Assembly (NCBI RefSeq): GCF_900104175.1
Contig: NZ_FNIX01000005.1
Span: 62,001-126,000 of the forward strand
Source of the DNA: Lentzea jiangxiensis
Lineage (GTDB): Bacteria > Actinomycetota > Actinomycetes > Mycobacteriales > Pseudonocardiaceae
Reading direction: 5' to 3'
DNA: 64,000 bases
In this document: piece after piece, positions 30,477 to 40,024 of the stretch
Position numbering within the stretch: the first letter of the stretch is position 1
How the letters are laid out: each line of letters begins with the position of its first letter
Translations under genes and position numbers: made by a program
The notes under the pieces: generated by a model
Database searches by the model: none
What the model saw: the letters and a program-made list of their open reading frames with translations, nothing else
Told to the model about the DNA's origin: nothing

Positions 30477-31568
30477 TCAGAACCTCGACATGTCCGGCCC
30501 GAGGCCCAGCTTGAGCATCGAGTACGTCTCCAGCACCCGGCGCGACACCACGGTGTGCTGGGCGGCGACGTGCGCGTCGCGCAGGCACCGTTGCAGGGCG
30601 GACGCCTCGAACACCGAGCTGCCGCCGCCCGCCGCGAACGCCTTCTGCGTGACGTCGGTGGCCTCGCCCGAGGCGAACGAGCAGGCCAGCCGCAGGCGCG
30701 CCTTCAGGGCGTCCGGGGTCTGCGTGCCGTTCACGGCGTGCTCCCAGGCGGCGCTCAGGGCCTCGTGCAGGAACGCCGTCGCCGACGACAGCCGCGCCTC
30801 GGCCAGCGCGAGCTCGATCTGCACGCCGGTCTGCTCGGCGAGCCGGGTGGTCGCGTGCTGAGGGGTCTTCGCGACGGCCAGCGCCTCGATCTCGTCGATC
30901 GCGCGGCGGGCAACGCCCAGGCACACGGACGCGACGCCCACGGCCAGGAAGCTGAAGTACGGGAAGACGGTGATCGGACCCTCGATGCCGGGCGTGCCGC
31001 CGATCGGCCACACCGCACGACGTGACGGCAGGAAGGCGTCGTCGAGGGAGAACTCGTGCGAACCGGTGGCGCGCAGGCCGGCGGCGTTCCAGGTGTCGTG
31101 GATCGTCACGTCCGCACGGGGGTACACGGCCAGACGCGGGCCGACGGACGTGAGTGTGCCTGCGATGACCCAGTCGGAGTGGGTGACGGCGCTGCCCCAG
31201 CCCCAGCGGCCGGTGACGCGGTAGCCGCCGTCGGCCTCGACCGCCCTGCCGAGCGGTGCGGCCGTGCCCGCGATCAGCGCACGCGGGTCGCCGAAGATCT
31301 CGTCGGAGGCATCTCGGGGCAGGTGCCAGGCCAGTGACGCCGAGACCGCGGTCGTCATCGCGGTCCACCCGGTCGAGGCGTCGGCCCGCGACAGCTCCTG
31401 GACCTCCCGGCTCCACTCGGGCAGGCCGAGCTCGGCGCCGCCGTAGCGCTTCGGGGCGATCCGGCGGTGCACGCCGTGGTTGACGAGCGCGGTGAGCACC
31501 GGTTCGGTGAGGGCGCGCTGCTGCTCGGCCAACGGCGCCTCGGCGCGGATCAGAGCGTGGAGATCCAT
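30477..31568 (-). CDS. Acyl-CoA dehydrogenase-like flavoprotein (possible flavin monooxygenase)
   Basis: This 363-residue protein begins MDLHALIRAEAPLAEQQRALTEPVLTALVNHGVHRRIAPKRYGGAELG. It has the acyl-CoA dehydrogenase N-terminal helical region, a middle beta domain (GRWGWGSAVTHSDWVIAGTL) and the type 2 C-terminal helical domain. The last type also serves in HsaA/DszC-like flavin-dependent monooxygenases that act on aromatic or other small substrates. The usual catalytic Glu of true dehydrogenases is not obvious. It sits 22 bases after marR on the same strand and opposite an SDR and an aldo/keto reductase, suggesting a MarR-controlled detoxification set. Confidence 0.82.
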   Translation of the reverse strand: MDLHALIRAEAPLAEQQRALTEPVLTALVNHGVHRRIAPKRYGGAELGLPEWSREVQELSRADASTGWTAMTTAVSASLAWHLPRDASDEIFGDPRALIAGTAAPLGRAVEADGGYRVTGRWGWGSAVTHSDWVIAGTLTSVGPRLAVYPRADVTIHDTWNAAGLRATGSHEFSLDDAFLPSRRAVWPIGGTPGIEGPITVFPYFSFLAVGVASVCLGVARRAIDEIEALAVAKTPQHATTRLAEQTGVQIELALAEARLSSATAFLHEALSAAWEHAVNGTQTPDALKARLRLACSFASGEATDVTQKAFAAGGGSSVFEASALQRCLRDAHVAAQHTVVSRRVLETYSMLKLGLGPDMSRF

Positions 31569-31590
31569 GCGCGTGATCTTGCCGAGCGGA

Positions 31591-32028
31591 TCAGAGCTTG
31601 GCGAGCGCCTCAACGAGTGGCTTCAGCTCCGGAGTGGCCGAAGCCTCCTCCAGCGACGCGGAGAGGACGGCGTCGTGCGTGGGACGGGCCTGCGCGAGCA
31701 GCGCGTGGCCCTTGCCGGTGACCTCGGTGTAGATGCCGCGCCGGTCGGTGGGGCAGAGGTAGCGGGCCAGCAGGCCGCGGTCCTCCAGGCGCGTGACCAG
31801 GCGCGTCGTGGCCGACTGGCTGAGCACCACGGCGTTGGAGAGCTGGTTCATCCGGAGGTGGAAGCCGTCCTGGCGGTTGAGGACGTCCAGAACGGTGTAC
31901 TCGCTGACGGAAAGTTCGTGGGCCTTCTGCAGCGCTCTTTCGAGACGGTCCTCGATCCGCGCGTGCAACGCCGCGAGCGTGCGCCACCCCTGAGCGCGCG
32001 CCTGGACGGCGTCGTCGTCCAGTGACAT
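31591..32028 (-). CDS. MarR-family transcriptional regulator
   Basis: The 145-residue regulator has the winged-helix core LSVSEYTVLDVLNRQDGFHLRMNQLSNAVVLSQSATTRLVTRLEDRGLLARYLCPTDRRGIYTEVTGKG. The recognition helix lies around SQSATTRLVTRLEDRG. It has N- and C-terminal dimer helices. A single Cys (CPTDRR) just before the wing could be redox-active but this is only a possibility. It is divergent from the SDR gene, and a 25-bp inverted repeat between them is the likely operator. Confidence 0.92.
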   Translation of the reverse strand: MSLDDDAVQARAQGWRTLAALHARIEDRLERALQKAHELSVSEYTVLDVLNRQDGFHLRMNQLSNAVVLSQSATTRLVTRLEDRGLLARYLCPTDRRGIYTEVTGKGHALLAQARPTHDAVLSASLEEASATPELKPLVEALAKL

Positions 32029-32051
32029 GGGTCAATCCCTCTCGAATAGAC

Positions 32052-32076
32052 AGCGTGTGCAACTATTGCGTACGCT
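32052..32076. promoter_or_regulatory. Likely MarR operator between divergent marR and SDR genes
   Basis: AGCGTGTGCAA-cta-TTGCGTACGCT forms 11-base arms with two mismatches. The inner TGCAA/TTGCG halves are typical of MarR-type sites. It lies 24-48 bases upstream of the marR start and 36-60 upstream of the SDR start, so it could control both promoters. Confidence 0.6.
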
Positions 32077-32111
32077 TGTAATCGTCTTCAGCAAGTCTAC
32101 TGGGGAGAGAC

Positions 32112-32876
<765 letters not shown>

Positions 32877-32895
32877 CGAGGTAAGGATTTTCCCT

Positions 32896-33714
32896 TTGAA
32901 CACCGTGAAGCTCAACAACGGCGTCGTCATGCCCCAGCTCGGCTTCGGCGTCTGGCAGGTGCCCGATGCGGAGGCCGCCCCGGCCGTCGCGGAAGCGCTG
33001 GAGGCCGGCTACCGCAGCATCGACACCGCGGCCGCCTACGGCAACGAGGCCGGCACCGGCCAGGCCATCGCCGAGTCCGGCCTGGCCCGCGACGACGTCT
33101 TCGTCACCACCAAGCTCTGGAACTCCGACCAGGGCTACGACTCCACGCTGCGCGCGTTCGACGACTCGATGCGCAAGCTCGGGCTCGACGTGCTCGACCT
33201 CTACCTGATCCACTGGCCGGCCCCGGGCCGCGACCTCTACGTCGACACGTGGAAGGCGTTCGCCGAGCTGCGGGAGCAGGGCCGCGTCCGCGCGATCGGC
33301 GTCTCCAACTTCCAGCCCGGGCACCTGCGCCGCCTGATCGACGAGACCGGCGTCACCCCGGCCGTGAACCAGATCGAGCTGCACCCGTACCTCCAGCAGG
33401 CCGAGCTGCGCGCGTTCCACGCCGAGCACGGCATCCAGACCGAGGCGTGGTCGCCGCTCGGCCAGGGCGGCGAGCTGCTGTCCGACCCGGTCGTGCAGAA
33501 GATCGCGCTGGCGCACGGCAAGTCCGCCGCCCAGGTCGTGCTGCGCTGGCACCTGCAGATCGGCAACGTCGTGATCCCGAAGTCCGTGACCCCGTCCCGG
33601 ATCCGGGAGAACATCGACGTGTTCGACTTCGAGCTGCCGGAGGCCGAGCTGGAGGCGCTGTCCACCCTGGACCGGGGTGGCCGGATCGGGCCGCACCCGG
33701 ACGAGCTCGACTAG
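32896..33714 (+). CDS. Aldo/keto reductase
   Basis: This 272-residue TIM-barrel protein reduces carbonyls with NADPH. The catalytic tetrad can be read as Asp and Tyr in SIDTAAAYGNE, Lys in TTKLW and His in YLIHWP. The C-terminal cofactor loop IPKSVTPSRIRENIDVFDFEL is intact. It resembles 2,5-diketo-gluconate reductase-type AKRs. The start is TTG 32896 with AAGGA at 32883-32887 nine bases upstream. A strong terminator follows at 33759-33792. Confidence 0.93.
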   Translation: MNTVKLNNGVVMPQLGFGVWQVPDAEAAPAVAEALEAGYRSIDTAAAYGNEAGTGQAIAESGLARDDVFVTTKLWNSDQGYDSTLRAFDDSMRKLGLDVLDLYLIHWPAPGRDLYVDTWKAFAELREQGRVRAIGVSNFQPGHLRRLIDETGVTPAVNQIELHPYLQQAELRAFHAEHGIQTEAWSPLGQGGELLSDPVVQKIALAHGKSAAQVVLRWHLQIGNVVIPKSVTPSRIRENIDVFDFELPEAELEALSTLDRGGRIGPHPDELD

Positions 33715-33719
33715 TCCGG

Positions 33720-33767
33720 CAGAACACGAAACCCGCAGAACACGAAACCGGAGAACACGAAGCCCGG
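33720..33767 (+). repeat. Three tandem ~16-bp repeats leading into a terminator
   Basis: AGAACACGAAACCCGC (33721-33736), AGAACACGAAACCGG (33737-33751) and AGAACACGAAGCCCGG (33752-33767) follow one another. The last copy supplies the first bases of the terminator stem. Probable slippage duplication of the terminator's 5' flank. Confidence 0.6.
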
Positions 33768-33792
33768 ACCGCTCGATCGCGGTCCGGGCTTC
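33759..33792. terminator. Bidirectional terminator between aldo/keto reductase and ABC permease
   Basis: GAAGCCCGGACCGC (33759-33772) and GCGGTCCGGGCTTC (33779-33792) form a perfect 14-bp stem with loop TCGATC. It sits between two convergent genes and can serve both. Confidence 0.8.
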
Positions 33793-33809
33793 GCCGGCAA
33801 CGAGCCGCC

Positions 33810-35137
33810 TCAGGCTCGCATGACTGTGGCGATCGGGATCCGCGCCGCCCGGACGGCCGGGATCAACCCGCCCAGCACGCCCGCGACCAGACCCGCGACC
33901 ACGCCCGCGACCCCCGCCTCCCAGGGGAAGGCGGTGCCCTGCAGCGACGGGAAGCGGCTGCCGAACATCATCAGGGCCACCTGCAGGCCCGCCGCACCCG
34001 CGCCGATCGCGAGCGCCGCGGTCAGCAGGCCCGTCAGCAGCGTCTCGGCCAGCACGATGCCGGCGAGCAGCATCCGGGACATGCCCACCGCGCGGCGCAG
34101 GGCGAACTCCTCGACCCGCTCGCCGACGGTGGCGAGGCCGACGTTCAGGATGCCTGCGACACCGATCAGCAACACCAGGAACGCCATGCCGAGGAAGATC
34201 AGGCGCATGATCTTCAGCTCGGACTCCATGCGCTCCTTGGAGTTCACGACCTGGAAGTGCATCTGGTCCTGCGGGATGCCGACGCCGGCGAGCTTCGCCT
34301 TGAGCAGCTGCTGGAGCTCGTCGGAACCCGGCTGCAGGTAGAGCTCGAGGTTGGTGCCGCCGCCGCGCATCCTGTCCACCTCGGTGGTCTCGGCGGCCGC
34401 GGGCATCCACGTGCGCAGTTCGTCGAGGCGCATGTAGATGCGCGGCTGGAAGTAGCCGTCCTGCACCACGCCCGTGATCTGCGGCGACACGTGGTGGGTG
34501 GCGCCTTCGATCATCATCTCGCCGGGGACGCGGTACTGCCGCAGGCCCTTGGCGGCCTCCTCGTTCAGCACGATCCTCGGTGCCAGGGAGGGCGCGGTGC
34601 CGAACTCGAGCCAGTTGCCGGAGACCGGGCGGAACGGCTTGAAGGGGCGGATGTCGCCGGTCAGCGCGACCATGCTGACCTCGATCGCCTGGCCGGCCGG
34701 CTTCTTCTCCTGCGCCTTCTGCTCGGTGCAGATGCCGTTCTTGTCGCAGTACACCTGCGGGCCGGAGTAGTCCCCGCCGCGGCCCGCGTACTCGAACGGC
34801 ATGCCGCCCTCGTTGATCGGCCGCACGCCGGGTTCGCCGATGATCGCCTTCGAGCCGATCATCGCGACCGCGTCGGTGCGGCCCTTCATCATGCCCTCGA
34901 CGATGCCCGGCGCGCCCTTCTCGCCGGGGACGTAGCCCATGACCGTGCCGTCCTTGCCGGACTGCAACTCGACGTCGACGAGCATCGCCCGTTCGGCGAT
35001 CTCGGAGCCCGCCTGCACCGCCACGACCGCGAGGACGCCGAGGAACAGCGAGACCATCGAGAGGAACGTGCGCAGTTTTCGGGCGCGGATGCCCTGTCCG
35101 CCGATGACGAGGGCGGACCGCAGCTTGCCGGAGAACA

Positions 35138-35138
<1 letters not shown>
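33810..35138 (-). CDS. ABC transporter permease, MacB/FtsX type
   Basis: The 442-residue permease has one N-terminal membrane helix (about 20-45), a large extracytoplasmic MacB-like domain (about 50-320) containing a C-x5-C pair (VYCDKNGICTEQ), and three C-terminal helices with the FtsX fold (RLIFLGMAFLVLLIGVAGILNVGLATVGERVEEFALRRAVGMSR). Such transporters move substrates or use mechanotransmission outside the membrane rather than carrying solutes through it. Its ATG overlaps the stop of the ATPase gene, and with the upstream lipoprotein adaptor it forms a three-gene MacAB-like exporter. Confidence 0.92.
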
Positions 35139-35841
<703 letters not shown>

Positions 35842-35842
<1 letters not shown>

Positions 35843-36828
35843 CACGGTCCCGTCGGCTTGCTCTGGTCGCCGCCCTGCTGCTGGCCCTCGGGCAGGTTCG
35901 GGCCGGGCACGGCGAGCTCCTCGTCGCCGGTGAGACCGGACTTCACCTCGATCACCTTGCCGTCGGTGAGGCCGAGCACCACGTCGGTGGTGCGGCGCCG
36001 GCCGTCGGCGCCGAGGACGTCGACCTTGCCCTTGCCCTGCTGGCCGGCGACGGCCTCGACCGGGACGACCAGCGCCTGCGTCGACTTGCCGGTGGTGACC
36101 TCGATCGACGCGGTGGCGCCGTTGATCATCTGCACGTCGGCGGGCGCGGTGCACACGATGCGCAGGCCCGTGGAGCCGCTCGGCTGCCGCGGCTGCTCCG
36201 GGGTCTTGGGCTGCTGCGGCTGCTGCTCCTTGGAGTCCTTGCCGTCGGGCGTGACCGGGGGCTTCTCCGGGATGGTGCCCTGCGGCAGCGCGGCGATCGT
36301 GCCGAGCACCGTGCACGGGAAGGGGCCGGGCCCGTTCTTGATCTGCACCGTCACGTCGGTGAGCGCGCCGCTGATCTTGTACGCCTGCTGGCCGTCGATG
36401 TCGCCGACGATCGCGTAGCCGACGTGCTTCGCGGACGCGATCGGCATGCCCGCCGTCACCGTGGCCTTGTCGTCGACCAGCCTGCCGCTGAACGTGGACC
36501 CCGCCGGGGCCTCGACGTAGTTCGGCGTCTGGCCGCTCCACACCGTCGCGACCCGGATCGGTTTCGTGGGGGTGCCGTTCGGAGCCGCGACGTCGAAGTA
36601 CCGCACCTGGCCCGCGACCGGCGCGACCAGCCCGAACGTGGGGTTCATCTCGACCTTGCCCGCGATGCTGAGCTTGGTGGTCAGGTCCTGCCTCGCCGGC
36701 TTGACCTTCGTCATCGTCGTGCCCCGCGGCGCCAGCTCCGGGTCGGTCTGGTCGGGACCTGACGGACTGCACGCAGCCACGCCCACCGTGACCAGCGCGC
36801 ACAGCGGCGCGAGAACAATTTTCCGCAC
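35842..36828 (-). CDS. HlyD/MacA-type lipoprotein adaptor subunit
   Basis: This 328-residue protein starts at GTG 36828, after GGGGGA, and has a lipobox in VGVAACSPSG, so it should be a membrane-anchored lipoprotein. Its domains suggest an efflux adaptor: VGLVAPVAGQVRYFDVAAPNG lipoyl-like half, a peptidoglycan-facing insert with APAGSTFSG, a Gln/Pro-rich linker (QQPQQPKTPEQPRQ), then beta-barrel segments VPVEAVAGQQGKGKVDVLGADGRRRTTDVVLGLTDGKVIEVKSGLTGDEELAV. It is the first gene of the exporter operon. Substrate unknown. Confidence 0.88.
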
Positions 36829-36967
36829 GAACGTCCCCCATGTCGTTTCGACCAACCTATGGATAAGGACACCCCACCGGCCGTCGAGGTTGCATCGGAC
36901 TTTCGGCCGATGTCGCATCGACCTGGTGGCCACGGGTATCCGGGCGTTGACCGGAAGGAGAAAGCTT

Positions 36968-37759
36968 GTGAATGCGCTTGCCGTGGTAACCGGCGCGTCC
37001 GGTGGGATCGGTTACGAACTCGCCAAAGTCTTCGCGGACAACGGCTTCGACGTGGTGGTCGTGGCGGAGGACGACAGGATCGAGGAGGCCGCCGCGCAGC
37101 TGAGGCTGCGCAGTGGCGGTGTGCGGGTCGAACCGGTGCTCGCCGACCTGCGCCTGTTCGAGGGCGTCGAGTCCCTCGTGACACGGGTGCGCGCGATGGG
37201 CCGCCCGGTCGACGCGCTCGCGATCAACGCGGGCGTCGGCGTCGGCGACTTCGTGCGCGACACCGCGCTCGGCGACAACCTGGAGGTCGTCGACCTCAAC
37301 GTCCGCTCCGCGGTGCACCTCGCGCACCGCCTGATCGGCGACATGGTGGACCGCAAGGAGGGCAGGGTGCTCTTCACGTCGTCCATCGCCGCCACCGCGC
37401 CCGGCCCGTTCCACTCCGTCTACGCGGCCTCGAAGGCGTTCCTGGCGTCGTTCGCCCAAAGCCTGCGGGAGGAGCTGCGCGACACCGGCGTCAGCGTCAC
37501 GAGCCTGATGCCCGGCCCGACCGACACCGAGTTCTTCGACCGCGCCGGCATGCAGGACACCAAGGTCGCGACGGGGGACAAGGACGACCCGGCGCAGGTC
37601 GCGCAGCAGGGGTTCGAGGCGCTGATGAAGGGCGACGACCACGTGGTCGCCGGGTCGCTCAGGAACAAGGTGCAGGCGATCGCGGGCAGGGTCGCCCCGG
37701 ACCCGGTGAAGGCCAAGGTGATGCGTTCGATGACGGAGCCCGGTTCAGCCGACTCCTGA
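36968..37759 (+). CDS. Short-chain dehydrogenase/reductase
   Basis: The 263-residue SDR starts at GTG 36968 with GGAAGGAG seven bases upstream. It has VVTGASGGIGYELA for the dinucleotide, NAGV in ALAINAGVGVGDF, a catalytic Ser in LFTSSIAA and Y-x3-K in SVYAASKAFLASFAQSL. Substrate unknown. It is divergent from the exporter adaptor gene and followed by a short acidic protein and DUF1360, possibly one operon. Confidence 0.92.
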   Translation: MNALAVVTGASGGIGYELAKVFADNGFDVVVVAEDDRIEEAAAQLRLRSGGVRVEPVLADLRLFEGVESLVTRVRAMGRPVDALAINAGVGVGDFVRDTALGDNLEVVDLNVRSAVHLAHRLIGDMVDRKEGRVLFTSSIAATAPGPFHSVYAASKAFLASFAQSLREELRDTGVSVTSLMPGPTDTEFFDRAGMQDTKVATGDKDDPAQVAQQGFEALMKGDDHVVAGSLRNKVQAIAGRVAPDPVKAKVMRSMTEPGSADS

Positions 37760-37775
37760 CGGGTATTCGCGCCCC

Positions 37776-37967
37776 ATGGACCAACCGAACCCCGGAGAGA
37801 TCCGGAAGTACCCGTCCGGCGTCGGCCACCCCGTGGACGAGGGGCACCCGCTCGACGCCGCACAGGGGGAACGGGTCGGCGAAGACGTCCTGGCAGTGCT
37901 GGAAAAGCTGTGCGAACACGACTACAACGGCTCGAACGCCGTCAGTGCGGAGGTCTCGAACGCGTGA
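37776..37967 (+). CDS. Small soluble protein coupled to DUF1360
   Basis: The 63-residue frame MDQPNPGEIRKYPSGVGHPVDEGHPLDAAQ... is acidic and polar. It sits between the SDR and DUF1360 genes and overlaps the DUF1360 start by GTGA. Codon third positions are G/C rich. No family is recognised; the coupling is the best evidence that it is translated. Confidence 0.6.
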   Translation: MDQPNPGEIRKYPSGVGHPVDEGHPLDAAQGERVGEDVLAVLEKLCEHDYNGSNAVSAEVSNA

Positions 37968-38440
37968 ACCGGATCCAGCAGGCGTACGGCGAGGACAGGC
38001 CGCTTCCCGGCTACCTGCTCGCCATCGGTACGTACACCGCACTCGTCGGCGCCGTCGCGGCGGTCGGGCGCTTCACCGGCGTCCGGCTTCCCGAGAAGTT
38101 CTCACTCGGCGACACCGCGCTCGTGGCCGTGGCGACGCACAAGGCGAGCCGGCTGCTCACCAAGGAGGCGGTGACGAGCCCGCTCAGGGCGCCGTTCACC
38201 CGTTACGAGGAGCCGGCGGGGCACGCGGAGCTCAAGGAGTCGGTGCGGTCGGACCACCCGGCGCGGCACGCGATCGGCGAGCTGCTGACGTGCCCGTTCT
38301 GCGCGGGCGTGTGGATCGCGAGCGGGCTCACCGCCGGCTTGGTGTTCGCACCGCGGTTCACCCGCCTGGTGTCGACGGCCCTCACCGCCGTGGCGGCCTC
38401 GGACACCCTGAACCTCGTCTACGACAAGTTGAAGTCATGA
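37964..38440 (+). CDS. DUF1360 family membrane protein
   Basis: The 158-residue protein starts at GTG 37964. It has membrane segments near 20-38 and 105-125 and the DUF1360 signature ATHKASRLLTKEAVTSPLRAPFTRYEE and GELLTCPFCAGVWIASGL, with a CPFC motif resembling a metal or disulfide site. Spore-coat CotY-like and membrane roles have been suggested for relatives; here the function is unknown. Its stop overlaps that of the convergent catalase-fold gene (TCATGA). Confidence 0.88.
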   Translation: MNRIQQAYGEDRPLPGYLLAIGTYTALVGAVAAVGRFTGVRLPEKFSLGDTALVAVATHKASRLLTKEAVTSPLRAPFTRYEEPAGHAELKESVRSDHPARHAIGELLTCPFCAGVWIASGLTAGLVFAPRFTRLVSTALTAVAASDTLNLVYDKLKS

Positions 38441-39016
38441 CCCGCGGCGGCCGCGCCGGCTCCCCTCGTAGGCCTGCCGGCGGACCGCGGCGAGCCAGCG
38501 CGGCGCCAGTTCCAGCTCCGGCGGCAGGTTGAGCACCGGGTCGAACGCCACCGGTCGCGCGTCCTCGCGCGGCCGCAGCGTCAGCTCGGCGACCTGGCGC
38601 CACCGCGCGTCCTTGCCCGACGCGTGCAGCGTGAACCTCCCCGGCGGCTCGCCCTCGCCGGGAACGGCCATGAACCACAGCAGCTCGCCGCGGTACCGGT
38701 AGGGCGCGAGCGTGCCGAGCCGGGCGTCCTGCCAGCGGCGCACGAACTTCGGCAGCATCCGCGTCCGCGCACCCTTGCCGGTGCTCGACAGCAGCAGGTC
38801 CCAGTCGCCGGACGGGGTGGGCACGCGCAGGGCGAGGCCGAGCACGTCGGGCTTGCCGGGACCGGTGCCCGCGCCTTTGGACAGTCGCACGACGACCTCG
38901 GCACCTCGGGGGAAGGGGTCGGATCCCGTCAGCTCCCCGGTCAGCAGCAGGCCGCGCGGGTGGAAGGCCCGGGCGTGCCGCGCCTTCGCGAGCAGCCGGA
39001 AGACAGTCGTCAGCAC
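38435..39016 (-). CDS. Catalase-fold protein often labelled phosphodiesterase
   Basis: This 193-residue protein reads VLTTVFRLLAKARHARAFHPRGLLLTGELTG, then VVRLSKGAGTGPGKPDVLGLALRVP and WDLLLSSTGKGARTRMLPKFVRR. That is the order of short catalase-superfamily proteins found in actinobacteria. The haem-ligand Tyr region of true catalases is not evident, so catalase activity is doubtful. The GTG at 39016 gives the conserved N-terminus; the longer frame to 39160 reads implausibly and would cross the divergent methyltransferase start. It belongs to the neighbourhood with the MTQ2-like, CDGSH and diiron oxidase genes. Confidence 0.7.
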   Translation of the reverse strand: MLTTVFRLLAKARHARAFHPRGLLLTGELTGSDPFPRGAEVVVRLSKGAGTGPGKPDVLGLALRVPTPSGDWDLLLSSTGKGARTRMLPKFVRRWQDARLGTLAPYRYRGELLWFMAVPGEGEPPGRFTLHASGKDARWRQVAELTLRPREDARPVAFDPVLNLPPELELAPRWLAAVRRQAYEGSRRGRRGS

Positions 39017-39085
39017 ATCCTCGTGTACCCGCGGAAAATGCGGGAAAACGCGGTGTTTCAAGGCATTCCGGCGGGGGATTCCAGC

Positions 39086-39784
39086 GTGGTGAGGCTGCTC
39101 AGAGCACCAGGCGTCTACACGCCCCAGGACGACACCGCGCTTCTGGTCGAAGCGCTGCACACGGCGGCGGTTCTGCCCGGTGGCCGTGTGCTCGACATCG
39201 GAACGGGCACCGGCGCGCTCGCCATCGCGGCGATCCGCGCGGGAGCCGCCGAGGTGACCGGCGTGGACGTCTCCCGGCGGGCGGTGTGGACCGCGCGCCT
39301 CAACGCCGCGCTGAACCGGGTTCCGCTGCGCGTCCGGCTCGGCAACGCGCTGGAGGTGGTCGCCGGCGAGAGCTTCGACCTGGTGCTATCGAACCCTCCG
39401 TACGTGCCCGCGTCGAACCCGTGCGCGGCGCAGGGGCCGGCCAGGGCGTGGGACGCGGGGCTCGACGGGCGCCAGCTGCTCAACCCGTTGTGCGCCAAGA
39501 TGTACGAGCTCCTGAACCCCGGCGGCGTCCTGTTGATGGTCCACTCGGCACTGTGCGGGGTGGAGGCGACGCTCGCGCAGTTGCGCGACTGCGGTCTCAA
39601 GGCGGCTGTCGTGCAGCGGCGCTGGGTGCCGTTCGGTCCCGTCATGAACGGCAGGACGAGCTTCCTGGAACGACACGGTCTGATCGAACCCGGTCAGCGG
39701 CACGAGGAACTGGTGGTGATCCGAGGTGACCGGCCAGAACGCCCGCAGGGTGACGGTGGTGCCGAACGGGCCGGTGCTCGTTGA
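39086..39784 (+). CDS. HemK2/MTQ2-like protein methyltransferase
   Basis: The 232-residue SAM-dependent enzyme has VLDIGTGTGALAIAAIRAG for SAM binding, GVDVSRRAV and the NPPYVP motif typical of glutamine N5-methyltransferases of the HemK/MTQ2 group. The N-terminus VVRLLRAPGVYTPQDDT matches the family and supports GTG 39086 after GGGGGA; ATG 39038 is an alternative. Relatives methylate release factors or other proteins or small molecules; the target is not known here. Its end overlaps the CDGSH gene by 59 bases. Confidence 0.85.
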   Translation: MVRLLRAPGVYTPQDDTALLVEALHTAAVLPGGRVLDIGTGTGALAIAAIRAGAAEVTGVDVSRRAVWTARLNAALNRVPLRVRLGNALEVVAGESFDLVLSNPPYVPASNPCAAQGPARAWDAGLDGRQLLNPLCAKMYELLNPGGVLLMVHSALCGVEATLAQLRDCGLKAAVVQRRWVPFGPVMNGRTSFLERHGLIEPGQRHEELVVIRGDRPERPQGDGGAERAGAR

Positions 39785-39950
39785 GGGCCCCGTCGAGCTG
39801 GTGACCGACGACGGCAAGACGCACTCCAGCGACCGTTTCGTGGTCGCGGTGTGCGCCTGCCGTCGCAGCAAGCGTTTTCCGTTCTGCGACACCAGCCACC
39901 GCAAGCGTGTGCGGACCGATGTCGCGGAGCACCAGGACGACGGCGGCTGA
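39726..39950 (+). CDS. CDGSH iron-sulfur domain protein
   Basis: The 74-residue protein has the CDGSH-type ligand set C-x-C-x7-FPFCDTSH (CACRRSKRFPFCDTSH), three Cys and one His, which binds a redox-active [2Fe-2S] cluster. It could act as a small electron carrier, plausibly for the diiron oxidase candidate encoded 75 bases away. The GTG start lies inside the methyltransferase gene in another frame. A strong hairpin follows. Confidence 0.88.
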   Translation: MTGQNARRVTVVPNGPVLVEGPVELVTDDGKTHSSDRFVVAVCACRRSKRFPFCDTSHRKRVRTDVAEHQDDGG

Positions 39951-39968
39951 TCCTCCCGCAAGTGCGTG

Positions 39969-40019
39969 CGAAGAGGTCTGGCCCCGAGAACGCGGTGTTC
40001 TCGGGGCCAGACCTCTTCG
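39969..40019. terminator. Perfect 23-bp hairpin, bidirectional terminator
   Basis: Arms 39969-39991 and 39997-40019 are perfectly complementary over 23 bp with loop GCGGT. It lies between convergent CDGSH and diiron-oxidase genes, 18 bases after one stop and six bases from the other. It is the most stable hairpin in the window. Confidence 0.85.
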
Positions 40020-40024
40020 TCAGG

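Noticed and set aside
38435..39160. Longer 241-codon version of the catalase-fold gene
   Set aside because: The added N-terminus does not match the family and would cross the start of the divergent methyltransferase gene.
39975..39984. GGTCTGGCCC, similar to half of a dre site
   Set aside because: It is part of the 23-bp terminator hairpin and lacks the second half-site.
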